Below, in pieces: positions 35,882 to 43,866 of a DNA stretch of 64,000 nt. The notes beneath the pieces are model-generated. The model made no database searches. It was not told the DNA's origin and worked only from the letters and a program-made list of their open reading frames with translations. The position numbers and the translations under genes are program-made. Positions within the stretch are counted from its first letter, which is position 1. Every line of letters begins with the position of its first letter. This DNA is from Streptomyces scabiei 87.22 (lineage in GTDB: Bacteria > Actinomycetota > Actinomycetes > Streptomycetales > Streptomycetaceae): NCBI RefSeq assembly GCF_000091305.1, contig NC_013929.1, forward strand, positions 5,270,001 through 5,334,000, in the 5' to 3' direction.

Positions 35882-35913
35882 ACGCTCAGGCGCCCGGCGT
35901 CGAAGCGGAGCGC

Positions 35914-36801
35914 CTACGCCTCGATCCGGTTGGCCGAGCGCAGCCGTGCGAAGCTCCGGGCCAGCAGCCGGGACACATGCATCTGGGAGACTCCCAGCTC
36001 GGCGCTGATCTGCGACTGCGTCAGATTGCTGTAGTAGCGCAGCAGCAGGATCCGCTGCTCGCGCTCGGGCAGCTGGACGAGGAGATGCCGTACGAGGTCG
36101 CGGTGTTCGACCCCGTCCAGCTCCGGGTCCTCGTAGCCGAGGCGGTCGAGCAGTCCCGGCATTCCGTCGCCCTCCTGGGCGGCCTCCAGCGAGGTCGCGT
36201 GGTAGGAGCGGCCCGCCTCGATGCAGGACAGGACCTCCTCCTCGGTGATGCGCAGCCGTTCGGCGATCTCGGCGGTGGAGGGGGTGCGCCCGAACGCGGT
36301 GGTGAGGTCCTCGGTCGCGCTGTTCACCTGGACCCACAACTCGTGCAGCCGGCGGGGGACGTGGACCGTGCGGACGTTGTCGCGGAAGTACCGCTTGATC
36401 TCCCCGATGACGGTCGGCATCGCGAAGGTCGGGAACTGCACGCCGCGGTCCGGGTCGAACCGGTCGATGGCGTTGATCAGCCCGATGGTCCCGACCTGGA
36501 CGACGTCCTCCATGGGCTCGTTGCGGGAGCGGAAGCGGGCGGCCGCGTAGCGCACGAGCGGGAGGTTCGCCTCGATGAGCGCCCCCCGCACGCGGTTGTG
36601 CTCCGGGGTGCCCGGCGCCAGATGCTTCAGCTCGCCGAACAGCACCTGGGTGAGGGCCCGGGTGTCGGCGCCGCGGCGCTTCTCCGGGGCGGGCGCGGTG
36701 GCCTGGGCGGTGACCTGGGCCGACGTCGGCTCGGGAGCCGGGACTTCTTCCTGGGGAGGCGCAGTACTGGCCGACACGGTCAACGCCACCTCTTCATCCA
36801 T
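35914..36801 (-). CDS. sigF: SigB-family RNA polymerase sigma factor (SigF-like)
   Basis: The 295-residue protein has a Pro/Ala-rich N-terminus, then the same class of regions 2-4 as its neighbour (PMEDVVQVGTIGLINAIDRFD, VHVPRRLHELWVQVNSATEDLT, LPEREQRILLLRYYSNLTQSQISAELGVSQMHVSRLLARSF). The region 3 sequence is that I associate with the late sporulation sigma factor SigF of Streptomyces. Start choice is uncertain: ATG 36801 is used, but TTG 36816 and GTG 36786 are in frame and none has a strong ribosome binding site, which fits a gene with low or regulated translation. Confidence 0.85.
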   Translation of the reverse strand: MDEEVALTVSASTAPPQEEVPAPEPTSAQVTAQATAPAPEKRRGADTRALTQVLFGELKHLAPGTPEHNRVRGALIEANLPLVRYAAARFRSRNEPMEDVVQVGTIGLINAIDRFDPDRGVQFPTFAMPTVIGEIKRYFRDNVRTVHVPRRLHELWVQVNSATEDLTTAFGRTPSTAEIAERLRITEEEVLSCIEAGRSYHATSLEAAQEGDGMPGLLDRLGYEDPELDGVEHRDLVRHLLVQLPEREQRILLLRYYSNLTQSQISAELGVSQMHVSRLLARSFARLRSANRIEA

Positions 36802-36918
36802 CAACTCAACCGTCAAAAGCGGTCATAGCATCACAAGACATGTGCACTGTGATCAAGCACCGCATAGCGCCGTGTTGAACAAGACTGGAGAGCGAGAGGA
36901 GCAAGTGGGTGTAAAAAA

Positions 36919-36941
36919 CCCCGCACTGTTCGAGTGCGGGG
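36919..36941 (-). terminator. Rho-independent terminator of the Dabb gene
   Basis: Stem CCCCGCACT (36919-36927) / AGTGCGGGG (36933-36941) with a 5-base loop; on the minus strand it runs into six T residues (36913-36918 as A on the plus strand). This is the most classical terminator in the window. Confidence 0.88.
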
Positions 36942-37019
36942 CGGAAGGGCCGGGGCGTACGGACGACTGCCGCGGCCGCTACGACTGTGACGGCTGAGGC
37001 TGCTGCGGGTCGCTGCGGC

Positions 37020-37313
37020 TCAGAACTCGTAGTCGGCGACGACCCAGGTGGCGAACTCGCGCCACAGCGCCACGCCCGCCTGGTGGTCCGGGTGTTCGGC
37101 GTAGGCGCGCAGGCCGTCCAGGTCGTCGAACGCGGAGTTGATCGCGAAGTCGTAGGCGATGGGGCGGTCGCTGAGGTTCCACCCCAGTTCCCAGGAGCGG
37201 ATCTCCGCGATGGTGCCGTCCAGGGCGCGGAAGGCGCTCTCGCCTCGCACGACCCGCGGGTCGTCGCGCTCGACACCCTCGTTGAGCTTGAAGAGGACCA
37301 GGTGGCGGATCAT
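37020..37313 (-). CDS. Dabb (stress-responsive A/B barrel) domain protein
   Basis: A 97-residue ferredoxin-like dimeric barrel: MIRHLVLFKLNEGVERDDPR, FRALDGTIAEIRSWELGWN, YDFAINSAFDDLDGLRAYAEHPDHQ. Dabb proteins range from polyketide cyclases to proteins of unknown function; this housekeeping form has no known substrate. The preceding small gene (37359-37535) is on the same strand 45 bases away, so the two may be co-transcribed and end at the terminator at 36919. Confidence 0.85.
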   Translation of the reverse strand: MIRHLVLFKLNEGVERDDPRVVRGESAFRALDGTIAEIRSWELGWNLSDRPIAYDFAINSAFDDLDGLRAYAEHPDHQAGVALWREFATWVVADYEF

Positions 37314-37358
37314 GGGTGCTCCGAGAAGGTCGTACGGGGCGGGGTGCGGGGCCGGAGG

Positions 37359-37535
37359 CTACTGGGCCCCGTCGGCGAGCCAGGTGAAGAAGTCGCCGAT
37401 GGACTGGGCGGCGTTGGAGACGCCCTCGAACCCTATCTGGACGTAGTCGGCGGCCTTGGCCGGGTCCGTGATGATCACGTAGAGCACGAAGACCACGAGC
37501 ACGTACAGCGCGATCTTCTTCCCCTGCACCGCCAC
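37359..37535 (-). CDS. 58-residue single-pass membrane protein
   Basis: From GTG 37535 (GGGGGAGG five bases upstream) the frame encodes 58 residues: VAVQGKKIALYVLVVFVLYV, then IITDPAKAADYVQIG and a C-terminal amphipathic part ending WLADGAQ. One transmembrane helix lies at about 7-23. Codon third positions are almost all G or C, as expected of a real gene, and the next gene follows closely. Function unknown. Confidence 0.7.
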   Translation of the reverse strand: MAVQGKKIALYVLVVFVLYVIITDPAKAADYVQIGFEGVSNAAQSIGDFFTWLADGAQ

Positions 37536-37691
37536 CGCGGCCTCCCCCGCCTCTTGCGCCCCATGGGCCCTGTCGGTCCCTCTTTGTCGGCGGCGAGTGT
37601 AACCCGATCATCCGTTCGCAGGAGAGACGCCGGACCTCGGCCTTTAGCGGTCCGCGCACGCTGCCGACCCTCCGGGGTGCTGCTTCAGCAC

Positions 37692-37722
37692 GAAGGGCCC
37701 GGTCCAATGGACCGGGCCCTTC
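37692..37722 (-). terminator. Terminator of tRNA-Ser(CGA)
   Basis: A 14-bp perfect stem (GAAGGGCCCGGTCC at 37692-37705; complement at 37709-37722) with a 3-base loop lies five bases downstream of the tRNA on the minus strand. Confidence 0.85.
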
Positions 37723-37727
37723 TACAG

Positions 37728-37812
37728 CGGTAGCGGAGGGATTTGAACCCTCGGTGACTTGCGCCACACTCGCTTTCGAGGCGAGCTCCTTCGGCCGCTC
37801 GGACACGCTACC
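37728..37812 (-). tRNA. tRNA-Ser(CGA)
   Basis: An 85-base class II tRNA read on the minus strand: acceptor GGTAGCG with CGCTACC, anticodon arm CTCGC-CTCGAAA-GCGAG (anticodon CGA, reading UCG), variable arm TGTGGCGCAAGTCACC, T arm GAGGG-TTCAAAT-CCCTC and G discriminator. All stems pair. Confidence 0.95.
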
Positions 37813-37867
37813 GAGGGAGACCTTACAGCAAGGTGGGGCGTGCTTTGAAATTGGTATCGCCGGGGGC

Positions 37868-38419
37868 TCAGCGGGTGCGGAAGAACTCCGTGAGGAGCCT
37901 GGCGCAGTCGTCGGCGAGGACGCCTTCGACGACCTCGGGACGGTGGTTGAGGCGCCGGTCGCGGACGACGTCCCAGAGGGAGCCGGTGGCGCCGGCCTTC
38001 TCGTCGCGGGCGCCGTAGACGACCCGGTCGATCCGGGACTGCACGAGGGCGCCCGCGCACATCGTGCAGGGTTCCAGGGTCACGACCAGCGTGCAGTCGG
38101 TCAGCCGCCACTCGCCCGTCCGCCGCCCGCCTTCCTCGGCGGAGGAGCCGCGAGCCCCGGTGGCCCGCAGTGCGGCGGCCGCCCGGCGCAGGGCCAGTAC
38201 CTCGGCGTGGGCGGTGGGGTCGCCGGTGGCCTCGCGCTCGTTGTGCCCGGTGGCCAGCACGGTCGTGCCGTCCGGGGACAGGACGACCGCGCCCACGGGG
38301 ACGTCACCGCCCTCGGCGGCCCTCCCGGCCTCGGCCAGGGCGAGTCGCATCGCGGCCCGCCAGGGATCACGTACGGGATCGGGTCCGCCCGGTGCCGGCG
38401 CGTCGGTCGCGTCGGTCAC
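37868..38419 (-). CDS. tadA: tRNA adenosine(34) deaminase
   Basis: The 183-residue protein is a cytidine-deaminase-fold zinc enzyme: GDVPVGAVVLSPDGTTVLATGHNERE, TAHAEVLALRRA (zinc His and proton-shuttle Glu, about 70-72) and LEPCTMCAGALVQSRIDRVVYGARDEKAG (two zinc Cys, about 117-120). TadA converts A34 of tRNA-Arg(ACG) to inosine. An insertion of about 15 residues (ARGSSAEEGGRRTG) sits between the HAE and PCxxC motifs. The next gene upstream encodes its conserved partner; spacing is 22 bases. Confidence 0.92.
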   Translation of the reverse strand: MTDATDAPAPGGPDPVRDPWRAAMRLALAEAGRAAEGGDVPVGAVVLSPDGTTVLATGHNEREATGDPTAHAEVLALRRAAAALRATGARGSSAEEGGRRTGEWRLTDCTLVVTLEPCTMCAGALVQSRIDRVVYGARDEKAGATGSLWDVVRDRRLNHRPEVVEGVLADDCARLLTEFFRTR

Positions 38420-38441
38420 CGGGGGACCTCAGCCGAGGGAC

Positions 38442-38966
38442 TCAGCGGACCGTCTCCAGGACCTCCGACGCCCCGAGGGCCTCGGCGATCGAACCGAGGG
38501 CGTCGTCGGCGTCGAGGGCGCGCAGCTCCTTCTCGCCCACCCCCAGGTCGTCGAGGATCTCGGTGTCGCCGACGGGGCTGTGCGGCACGGCCTCGGCGGA
38601 CGTGTCGTCATCGTCGTCGTCGGACTCGCCGTCCTCGGTGCCGTCGAGGTCGAGGGACTCCAGGTCGGCGGCGTCGTCGCCGGGCTCCCTTCCGAGCAGT
38701 TCGTCGGTGAGCAGGATCTCGCCGTAGCTGCTGCGGGCAGCGGCGGCGGCGTCCGACACGTAGATACGAGGGTCGTCCTCGCCATCGATGCGGACGACGC
38801 CGAACCAGGCGTCCTCCTGCTCGATGAGCACCAGCACCGTGTCGTCGCCGGGCGAGGCTTCACGGGCCAGGTCGGCCAGATCCGACAGGGTTTCCACATC
38901 GTCGAGCTCTGTGTCGCTCGCTTCCCACCCGTCTTCGGTGCGCGCGAGCAGTGCGGCGAAGTACAC
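38442..38966 (-). CDS. tRNA adenosine deaminase-associated protein
   Basis: A 174-residue acidic protein (YFAALLARTEDGWEASDTEL at the N-terminus, an Asp-rich stretch of about eight residues near 115, and a helical C-terminus LGVGEKELRALDADDALGSI). It matches the family always found next to tadA in actinomycetes; its role is unknown but the conserved adjacency suggests that it assists TadA. GTG 38966 follows GGGAGAG; a longer frame exists but lacks conservation. Confidence 0.82.
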   Translation of the reverse strand: MYFAALLARTEDGWEASDTELDDVETLSDLADLAREASPGDDTVLVLIEQEDAWFGVVRIDGEDDPRIYVSDAAAAARSSYGEILLTDELLGREPGDDAADLESLDLDGTEDGESDDDDDDTSAEAVPHSPVGDTEILDDLGVGEKELRALDADDALGSIAEALGASEVLETVR

Positions 38967-39319
38967 CGTGACTCTCCCACTGTCATAGGTGTGCCGGTTG
39001 GGGGTCCCCCCGGCGGAGGCTGTGGGTGGGGAGGCTTGCGGTCCGAGCCCCACCCACTCGGAATCGTGGCAGAAACAGAGCGCTCAGGGGACGTCTTCGG
39101 CTCCCTGTGTCCGGCTCTTTTGATCGCCGGTGGGTCCGCCGTTCACCTGCGCACCTGCTGCCGCCACCAGCGGATCGTACGCGGAGTTCCCGGCAGCATA
39201 TGCGCGGCCACCCCGTGAACGCCCCCACATACCCCATGAACCCGGCACATGGCCCTCACGGAGAGGGGACGAGGGGGAGAGGGACGGGCGGGGAGAGGCG
39301 CGGGAGGGTCGGTGTCAGG
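38967..39319. other. Intergenic region, no gene seen
   Basis: About 350 bases between the TadA-associated gene and the end of the next minus-strand gene. It holds a weak inverted repeat (GTGGGTGGGG at 39022-39031, complement at 39048-39057). No open frame with good codon use is present. Confidence 0.4.
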
Positions 39320-39952
39320 TCACCAGCGGAAGGTGCGCATGCGCATGGCGTGGCGGAGCCGGGCGGCCTTGGCGCGGCGCGGCTGGACCCGGTCGCGCAG
39401 CTCCCGGGCCTCGGTCAGCTCCCGCAGGAACTGCGCCCGCCGCCGTCGGCGCGCGGCCTCGTTCTCCCGCCCGCTTGCCTGCGCCGCCCCGTCAGCCATG
39501 CCTGCCACCTCTTCGGCCCGTCGCACCGCCACCCGCACCCCTTCCACGGTTCCGTCCACGGCTTCGTCCACGGTCCTGTCCACGGCTTCGTCCTCGGTCA
39601 CCCGCGCCGCGCCTCCGGTTCCGCGCGCCGTCCCGGCCGTCGGGGGTCTCGTCCGCCCGGCGCTTCGCGCCGGTCCGCCGCCGGTGCGTTCCGCCCGGTC
39701 GTCCGCTCGCGCCGGCGCACCGGCCCTGCGCGCCGTTCCGGCGGGCGATCGAGGCGGTGCTCCCCGCCGCGTCCCGCGCTCGGCCGTCCCGGCGGATGTC
39801 CGGGGCGCTCGACGGCTCTGTCGTTCCGCTCCGTCGGCGGTACCGGTCGCGCCGCGGGTCGTCCGCCCCGGCGGACGTGGGGAAACGTTGTTCGGGTCTG
39901 GCATGGGCTCACCACCGTCAGGCGTCGGTCGTTCCGTCGCCGCTCCGTTCAT
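39320..39952 (-). CDS. Hypothetical protein with conserved basic C-terminus
   Basis: A 210-residue protein. The first about 110 residues are low complexity, rich in Arg, Ala, Gly, Thr and Pro; next comes an acidic repeat (VTEDEAVDRTVDEAVDGTVEG, three EAVD-type units); the end is a strongly basic helix (RRRRRAQFLRELTEARELRDR... RLRHAMRMRTFRW). The basic end looks conserved and could bind nucleic acid or ribosomes. GGAGGG eight bases before ATG 39952 supports the start; a second ATG lies 16 codons in. Function unknown. Confidence 0.65.
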   Translation of the reverse strand: MNGAATERPTPDGGEPMPDPNNVSPRPPGRTTRGATGTADGAERQSRRAPRTSAGTAERGTRRGAPPRSPAGTARRAGAPARADDRAERTGGGPARSAGRTRPPTAGTARGTGGAARVTEDEAVDRTVDEAVDGTVEGVRVAVRRAEEVAGMADGAAQASGRENEAARRRRRAQFLRELTEARELRDRVQPRRAKAARLRHAMRMRTFRW

Positions 39953-40055
39953 CCCACTTTCCCTCCGATGGCGGGTTTGATGCCATCGGAGGGAGCGGTG
40001 GGTGGTGGAGGGTGAGGGGGCGCTCGGAGGTGTTGCCCCGGTTACTGTTGTGGAC

Positions 40056-40691
40056 ATGCGTCTCCACGTCGTCGACCACCCTCTGGTCGCCCACAAGCTC
40101 ACCACGCTGCGCGACCGGCGCACCGACTCCCCGACCTTCCGTCGCCTCGCCGACGAACTGGTCACCCTGCTCGCCTACGAGGCCACGCGGGACGTGCGCA
40201 CCGAGCTGGTCGACATCACGACGCCGGTCGCCTCGACCACGGGCGTCAAGCTCTCCCACCCGCGCCCGCTCGTCGTGCCCATCCTCCGGGCGGGCCTCGG
40301 CATGCTCGACGGCATGGTCCGGCTGCTGCCGACCGCCGAGGTGGGTTTCCTGGGCATGATCCGCAACGAGGAGACGCTCGAGGCGTCCACGTACGCCACC
40401 CGCATGCCGGAGGACCTCTCCGGGCGTCAGGTGTACGTCCTCGACCCCATGCTCGCCACCGGCGGCACCCTGGTCGCCGCGATCCGCGAGCTCATCGCGC
40501 GCGGCGCCGACGACGTGACCGCCGTGGTGCTCCTCGCCGCCCCCGAGGGTGTCGAGGTCATGGAGCGGGAGCTGGCCGGCTCACCGGTCACGGTCGTGAC
40601 CGCCGCCGTCGACGAGCGCCTGAACGAGCACGGCTACATCGTGCCGGGCCTGGGAGACGCGGGCGACCGCCTCTACGGCGCCGCCGAGTAG
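40056..40691 (+). CDS. upp: Uracil phosphoribosyltransferase
   Basis: The 211-residue enzyme converts uracil and PRPP to UMP in pyrimidine salvage. It carries the flexible loop and substrate regions typical of Upp: KLTTLRDRRTDSPTFRRLADEL (N-terminus), VVPILRAGLGMLDGM (about 73-87), the PRPP-binding DPMLATGGTLVAAI (about 130-143) and the uracil-binding C-terminus DERLNEHGYIVPGLGDAGDRLYG. Length is typical. It is transcribed alone and divergent from the hypothetical gene at 39320. Confidence 0.95.
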   Translation: MRLHVVDHPLVAHKLTTLRDRRTDSPTFRRLADELVTLLAYEATRDVRTELVDITTPVASTTGVKLSHPRPLVVPILRAGLGMLDGMVRLLPTAEVGFLGMIRNEETLEASTYATRMPEDLSGRQVYVLDPMLATGGTLVAAIRELIARGADDVTAVVLLAAPEGVEVMERELAGSPVTVVTAAVDERLNEHGYIVPGLGDAGDRLYGAAE

Positions 40692-40708
40692 CTCCTCGGA
40701 CTCGTACG

Positions 40709-41377
40709 TCAGCAGGGTTTCGCGGCGGAGGGCGTCGGCTCGGGCCTGGTCAGATCGGCCAGGGCCTTGTCGGCGTCCTTCTGCTTGCTGAGGGCCTTGA
40801 AGCCGGTACCGATGACGAGGTCCACCTCGGTGGCCTTCTTCCGGGCGTCGGTCTTCAGCTGCGCGCCGCCGAGCTGGGTGTTGAGTACGGGGAGCGCCGC
40901 GCTCTCGGCGGCCTTCGCGCCGAGCAGTATCGCGGTCCCCTTGACCTTCTTGTCGTACTCCTCGGTCGCGTTGCCCACGTTTCCGATGCGGAAGCCGCGC
41001 TTCTTCAGGGCGGCGGCGGTCTCCTTGGCGAGACCGGCACGGGGCGTGGCGTTGAGGACGTTGACGGTGATCCTGCCGGGTGCGGGATAGCCCTTAGAGG
41101 GTGCCGCCGGCTTCCCGGCCGGCCCGCTCTTCTTCGGGGACGGGCTCACCCGGGACGCGCAGTCGGCCTTGGGGCCGGCCGCGGCGGCCTGGTCCCCGTC
41201 GCCGGTGAAGACGTCGATGAGCTGCAGGGTTCCCCAGCCGGCGAGGCCCAGGGCGGTCACGGACGCGACGACCGCGAGGACCAGCCTGCGACGCCTCCTG
41301 GGCCGGCGCAGCTTCGGGTACTTGTCCCCCGTGATCCGGTACTGGCCGCCCATGCCGGGAGGCGTCAGCATGCTCAT
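40709..41377 (-). CDS. LytR C-terminal domain membrane protein
   Basis: The 222-residue protein has a cytoplasmic basic segment (KLRRPRRRRRLV), one transmembrane helix (about 32-54), a Ser/Pro/Lys linker and a LytR_C domain (ITVNVLNATPRAGLAKETAAALKKRGFRIGNVGNA, about 101-135, to the end, EVDLVIGTGFKAL). LytR_C domains sit outside the membrane in wall-associated proteins; here the LytR-CpsA-Psr catalytic domain is absent. ATG 41377 or the ATG two codons later may be used; no clear ribosome binding site. It converges on upp with an 17-base gap. Confidence 0.8.
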   Translation of the reverse strand: MSMLTPPGMGGQYRITGDKYPKLRRPRRRRRLVLAVVASVTALGLAGWGTLQLIDVFTGDGDQAAAAGPKADCASRVSPSPKKSGPAGKPAAPSKGYPAPGRITVNVLNATPRAGLAKETAAALKKRGFRIGNVGNATEEYDKKVKGTAILLGAKAAESAALPVLNTQLGGAQLKTDARKKATEVDLVIGTGFKALSKQKDADKALADLTRPEPTPSAAKPC

Positions 41378-41512
41378 GGGCGCAGCGTAGTGCCGTTGGA
41401 CGGCGATGCCTACTAGATGATCATTCACCGCGCTGCAGTCCAACCCGAAAGGGCCAACCGGCCACCTGTTCGGAGGCAGGGGCAGGGGGCTGAGGGCAGG
41501 GGGCGGTGCGGG

Positions 41513-41809
41513 CTAGTCCAGTTCGAGGACGCGGGCGTGGAGCACCTGGCGTTGCTGGAGGGCCGCGCGGACGGCGCGGTGGAGGCCGTCCTCCAGGTAC
41601 AGATCGCCCTGCCACTTCACCACGTGCGCGAAGAGGTCGCCGTAGAACGTGGAGTCCTCGGCGAGGAGGGTCTCCAGGTCCAGCTGCCCCTTGGTCGTCA
41701 CGAGCTGATCGAGGCGGACCGGGCGCGGTGCGACGTCCGCCCACTGCCGGGTGCTTTCCCGGCCGTGGTCGGGGTACGGCCGGCCGTTTCCGATGCGCTT
41801 GAAGATCAC
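41513..41809 (-). CDS. Conserved small protein, VapB-antitoxin-like annotation
   Basis: A 98-residue protein (MIFKRIGNGRPYPDHGREST..., WADVAPRPVRLDQLVTTKGQLDLE, FYGDLFAHVVKWQGDLYLEDGLHRAVRAALQQR). It is highly conserved in Streptomyces and is usually labelled VapB-family antitoxin, but no PIN-domain toxin is adjacent. The DGLHRAVRAAL segment resembles the ParB-like or Lsr2-associated small proteins more than ribbon-helix-helix antitoxins. I regard the antitoxin role as unproven. Confidence 0.7.
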   Translation of the reverse strand: MIFKRIGNGRPYPDHGRESTRQWADVAPRPVRLDQLVTTKGQLDLETLLAEDSTFYGDLFAHVVKWQGDLYLEDGLHRAVRAALQQRQVLHARVLELD

Positions 41810-41978
41810 ACGGAAAGCCTACCGGTCGAGACGTTCCGGGCGCAGCCATGGCGGCGGAGTGTGAGCGCGGAAAAGGGTGAGCGAAGTGGGGCAAAGCGGT
41901 GATTCCGTGGGGGCGGTGGCGGTCGTCGGTGCCCGGCGTGGGCCTTTCGCGGAAGGCGTGGGTCCGGCACGGGGGACG

Positions 41979-42015
41979 GCGAACGCCCCGGGGCCGGCGG
42001 CTCCGGGGCGTTCGC
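41979..42015. terminator. Hairpin terminator
   Basis: A 13-bp perfect stem (GCGAACGCCCCGG at 41979-41991, complement at 42003-42015) with an 11-base loop lies just downstream (minus strand) of the gene ending at 42034. Confidence 0.75.
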
Positions 42016-42033
42016 GGTGGGGGTGCGACGGGG

Positions 42034-42228
42034 TCAGCCGGCGGGCCGGCGGTGTGAGGGGTGCTTGTCCGTGACGGGGGTCTGACGGTCCGCGGCGGAG
42101 TGCTCTCCCGTCCGCTCTCCCCTCCGCTCGCCGGTCCGTTCGAGGGGTCGGGGGGTCGGCTCGGGGGTGCTGCGCAGGGCCTCGGCCCGGAGGAGGGCGC
42201 GGAGGACCGTGTAGGGGTCAGCGGGCAT
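42034..42228 (-). CDS. Small hypothetical protein
   Basis: A 64-residue protein beginning MPADPYTVLRALLRAEALRS with a Pro/Arg/Glu-rich, disordered C-terminus. The N-terminal 20 residues look like a helix and resemble a small protein family scattered in Streptomyces. No strong ribosome binding site (GGACGG is 8 bases away). It precedes a terminator. Function unknown. Confidence 0.5.
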   Translation of the reverse strand: MPADPYTVLRALLRAEALRSTPEPTPRPLERTGERRGERTGEHSAADRQTPVTDKHPSHRRPAG

Positions 42229-42302
42229 GGGGGTGTCCGTCCTGTCCTGTGCTGTGGCTGGTTCGGCGGTGCTGAGGTGGTGGGCGAGTGAGCGGGGCTC
42301 TC

Positions 42303-42644
42303 TCAGCAGCGCAGGACAACGGAGCGCAGGGGGTGCGGTGCGTACGCGGGGTGGGGCGACGGTGAGGCGAGGGCGGGCCGGGGGCCGTGGTGGCGTCCGG
42401 GGACGGCCGGCGCCGGGCGGAGCGGGGGCGCGGGACGAGAGATGGGGCGGGCGGCGCTTTCGAGGGGGTCGTGCTCGGCGGCCGGGAGTTCGCTCGCCAG
42501 GGCGGGCGCGAGCGAGGGGACGCCGGCGGCCGGGGTGGTGGGGAGGAGAAGGGCGACGGTCAGGGCGAGCACCCGCAGCCAGGCTCCGCGCCGGGCTCTC
42601 TTCCTCGCTCGGGCACGGAGGGCTTCCGTGAGGGTGGGGTGCAC
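42303..42644 (-). CDS. Possible secreted or membrane protein of unknown function
   Basis: From GTG 42644 the frame gives 113 residues: a basic N-terminus (LTEALRARARKRARRGAWL), a hydrophobic stretch (LRVLALTVALLLPTTPAAGV, about 22-41) that looks like a signal peptide, and a Pro-rich tail with a single C-terminal Cys. It lies on the same strand as, and 74 bases before, the 64-residue gene. The start is weakly supported and the frame continues into the repeat region upstream, so this call is tentative. Confidence 0.35.
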   Translation of the reverse strand: MHPTLTEALRARARKRARRGAWLRVLALTVALLLPTTPAAGVPSLAPALASELPAAEHDPLESAARPISRPAPPLRPAPAVPGRHHGPRPALASPSPHPAYAPHPLRSVVLRC

Positions 42645-42756
42645 GGGGGAGGGATTCCCGGGCGAGGGGCGGGCGCGCCGGGTGGGGCGGGGGATCCGCT
42701 CGATCGGCGTACGGGCAGGGGAGGGCGTCCGGGCGTACGCGTGTGGGGGGCCGGGA

Positions 42757-43149
42757 GTGCGGGCAGGCGCCTGCGGAGCGTCTGGTGTGTGGGCTTGCGC
42801 CTGCGGGGCGCCCCACGTGCATGCCCGCACGGATGCGCGGGCGTGCGACTGTGGCCTGGTGCGTGCGGGGGGCCGGCGTGCCGACAGGGGTGTGCGGCCT
42901 CCGGCGTGCGGGCAGGCGCCTGCGGAGCGTCTGGTGTGTGGGCTTGCGCCTGCGGGGCGCCCCATGTGCATGGCCGCACGGATGCGCGGGCGTGCGACTG
43001 TGGCCTGGTGCGTGCGGGGGGCCAGCGTGCCGACAGGGGTGTGCGGCCTCCGGCGTGCGGGCAGGCGCCTGCGGAGCGTCTGGTGTGTGGGCTTGCGCCT
43101 GCGGGGCGCCCCACGTGCATGCCCGCACGGATGCGCGGGCGTGCGACTG
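42757..43149. repeat. 149-bp tandem repeat, about 2.6 copies
   Basis: Units start at 42757, 42906 and 43055, exactly 149 bases apart, each opening with GTGCGGGCAGGCGCCTGCGG. The first two are full length; the third stops matching near 43149. Differences between copies are single bases (for example CACGTGCATGCC against CATGTGCATGGC). Since 149 is not a multiple of three, each copy shifts frame; the long open frames across it are a by-product of the base composition. It lies upstream of the tentative secreted-protein gene. Confidence 0.9.
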
Positions 43150-43204
43150 GACGGGTGCGTGAGGGGGACCCGGCCGTGCACGGAGCGGCCCGGTGCCGGT
43201 GCGG

Positions 43205-43798
43205 TTACGTGCCGGACGACTTCGCCGCCTTGGCCGCCGCCTTCATCTCCTGCTTGTGGGCACGGACCTTGGCCAGCGAGTCGGGTCCTTTGATGTCGGC
43301 CACGGAGCGGAAGGAGTCGGCCTCGCCGTAGGAGCCGGCGGCTTCGCGCCAGCCGGCGGGGTGGACGCCGAGTTGTTTGCCGAGGAGGGCCAGGAAGATC
43401 TGGGCCTTCTGCCGGCCGAAGCCGGGGAGGGATTCGAGGCGGGAGAGGAGTTCCCCGCCGGTCGCCGCGTCCCGCCAGACCGCGCTCGCGTCGCCGTCGT
43501 AGTGGTCGACGAGGTACTGGCACAGCTGCTGGATCCGCTTGGCCATGGAGCCGGGGTAACGGTGGACCGCCGGTTTGGCCGACAGCAGCGCGACGAACGA
43601 CTCCGGGTCGGCCGCCGCGATCTCATGAGCGTCCAGGTCGTCCGCGTCGAGCCGCCGGGCGATGGTCCACGGGCCCTTGAACGCCCACTCCATCGGCACC
43701 TGCTGGTCCAGCAGCATGCCGACCAGCGCGGCGAGCGGACTGCGCCCGAGGAGCTCGTCCGCCTCGGGGTCCTGGGCGAGGTGCAGGGTCACGTTCAT
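43205..43798 (-). CDS. HhH-GPD-type DNA glycosylase family protein
   Basis: The 197-residue protein begins with LHLAQDPEADELLGRSPLAALVGMLLDQQVPMEWAF (about 4-39), typical of HhH-GPD enzymes, and has a helix-hairpin-helix region LLSRLESLPGFGRQKAQIFLALLGK (about 116-140). It belongs to the short actinobacterial branch that lacks the iron-sulphur cluster. It probably removes damaged bases, but the catalytic Asp position is less clear than in MutY/EndoIII and the substrate is unknown. A Lys-rich C-terminus may add DNA affinity. Confidence 0.82.
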   Translation of the reverse strand: MNVTLHLAQDPEADELLGRSPLAALVGMLLDQQVPMEWAFKGPWTIARRLDADDLDAHEIAAADPESFVALLSAKPAVHRYPGSMAKRIQQLCQYLVDHYDGDASAVWRDAATGGELLSRLESLPGFGRQKAQIFLALLGKQLGVHPAGWREAAGSYGEADSFRSVADIKGPDSLAKVRAHKQEMKAAAKAAKSSGT

Positions 43799-43866
43799 GC
43801 CCCGATGATCGCGCGCCGGACGGCCCGCCGCAGCCCGGCCCCGGGCGGACGAGAGCGCCGTTCCCC

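Noticed and set aside
35618..36034. A 138-codon plus-strand frame with a good ribosome binding site upstream of the sigN-like gene
   Set aside because: Third-position GC is low for this genome, the product has no recognisable pattern, and it runs into the sigF-like coding sequence.
42757..43149. CRISPR array
   Set aside because: Units are 149 bases long, directly adjacent, without short repeats and unique spacers, and there are no cas genes.
42034..43523. Long minus-strand and plus-strand frames across the 149-bp repeats, rich in His, Pro, Arg or Gly, Ala, Cys
   Set aside because: The repeat unit of 149 bases shifts frame with every copy, and the frames on both strands are open only because stop codons are rare at this GC content. 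Only the small genes at 42034-42228 and, tentatively, 42303-42644 are kept.
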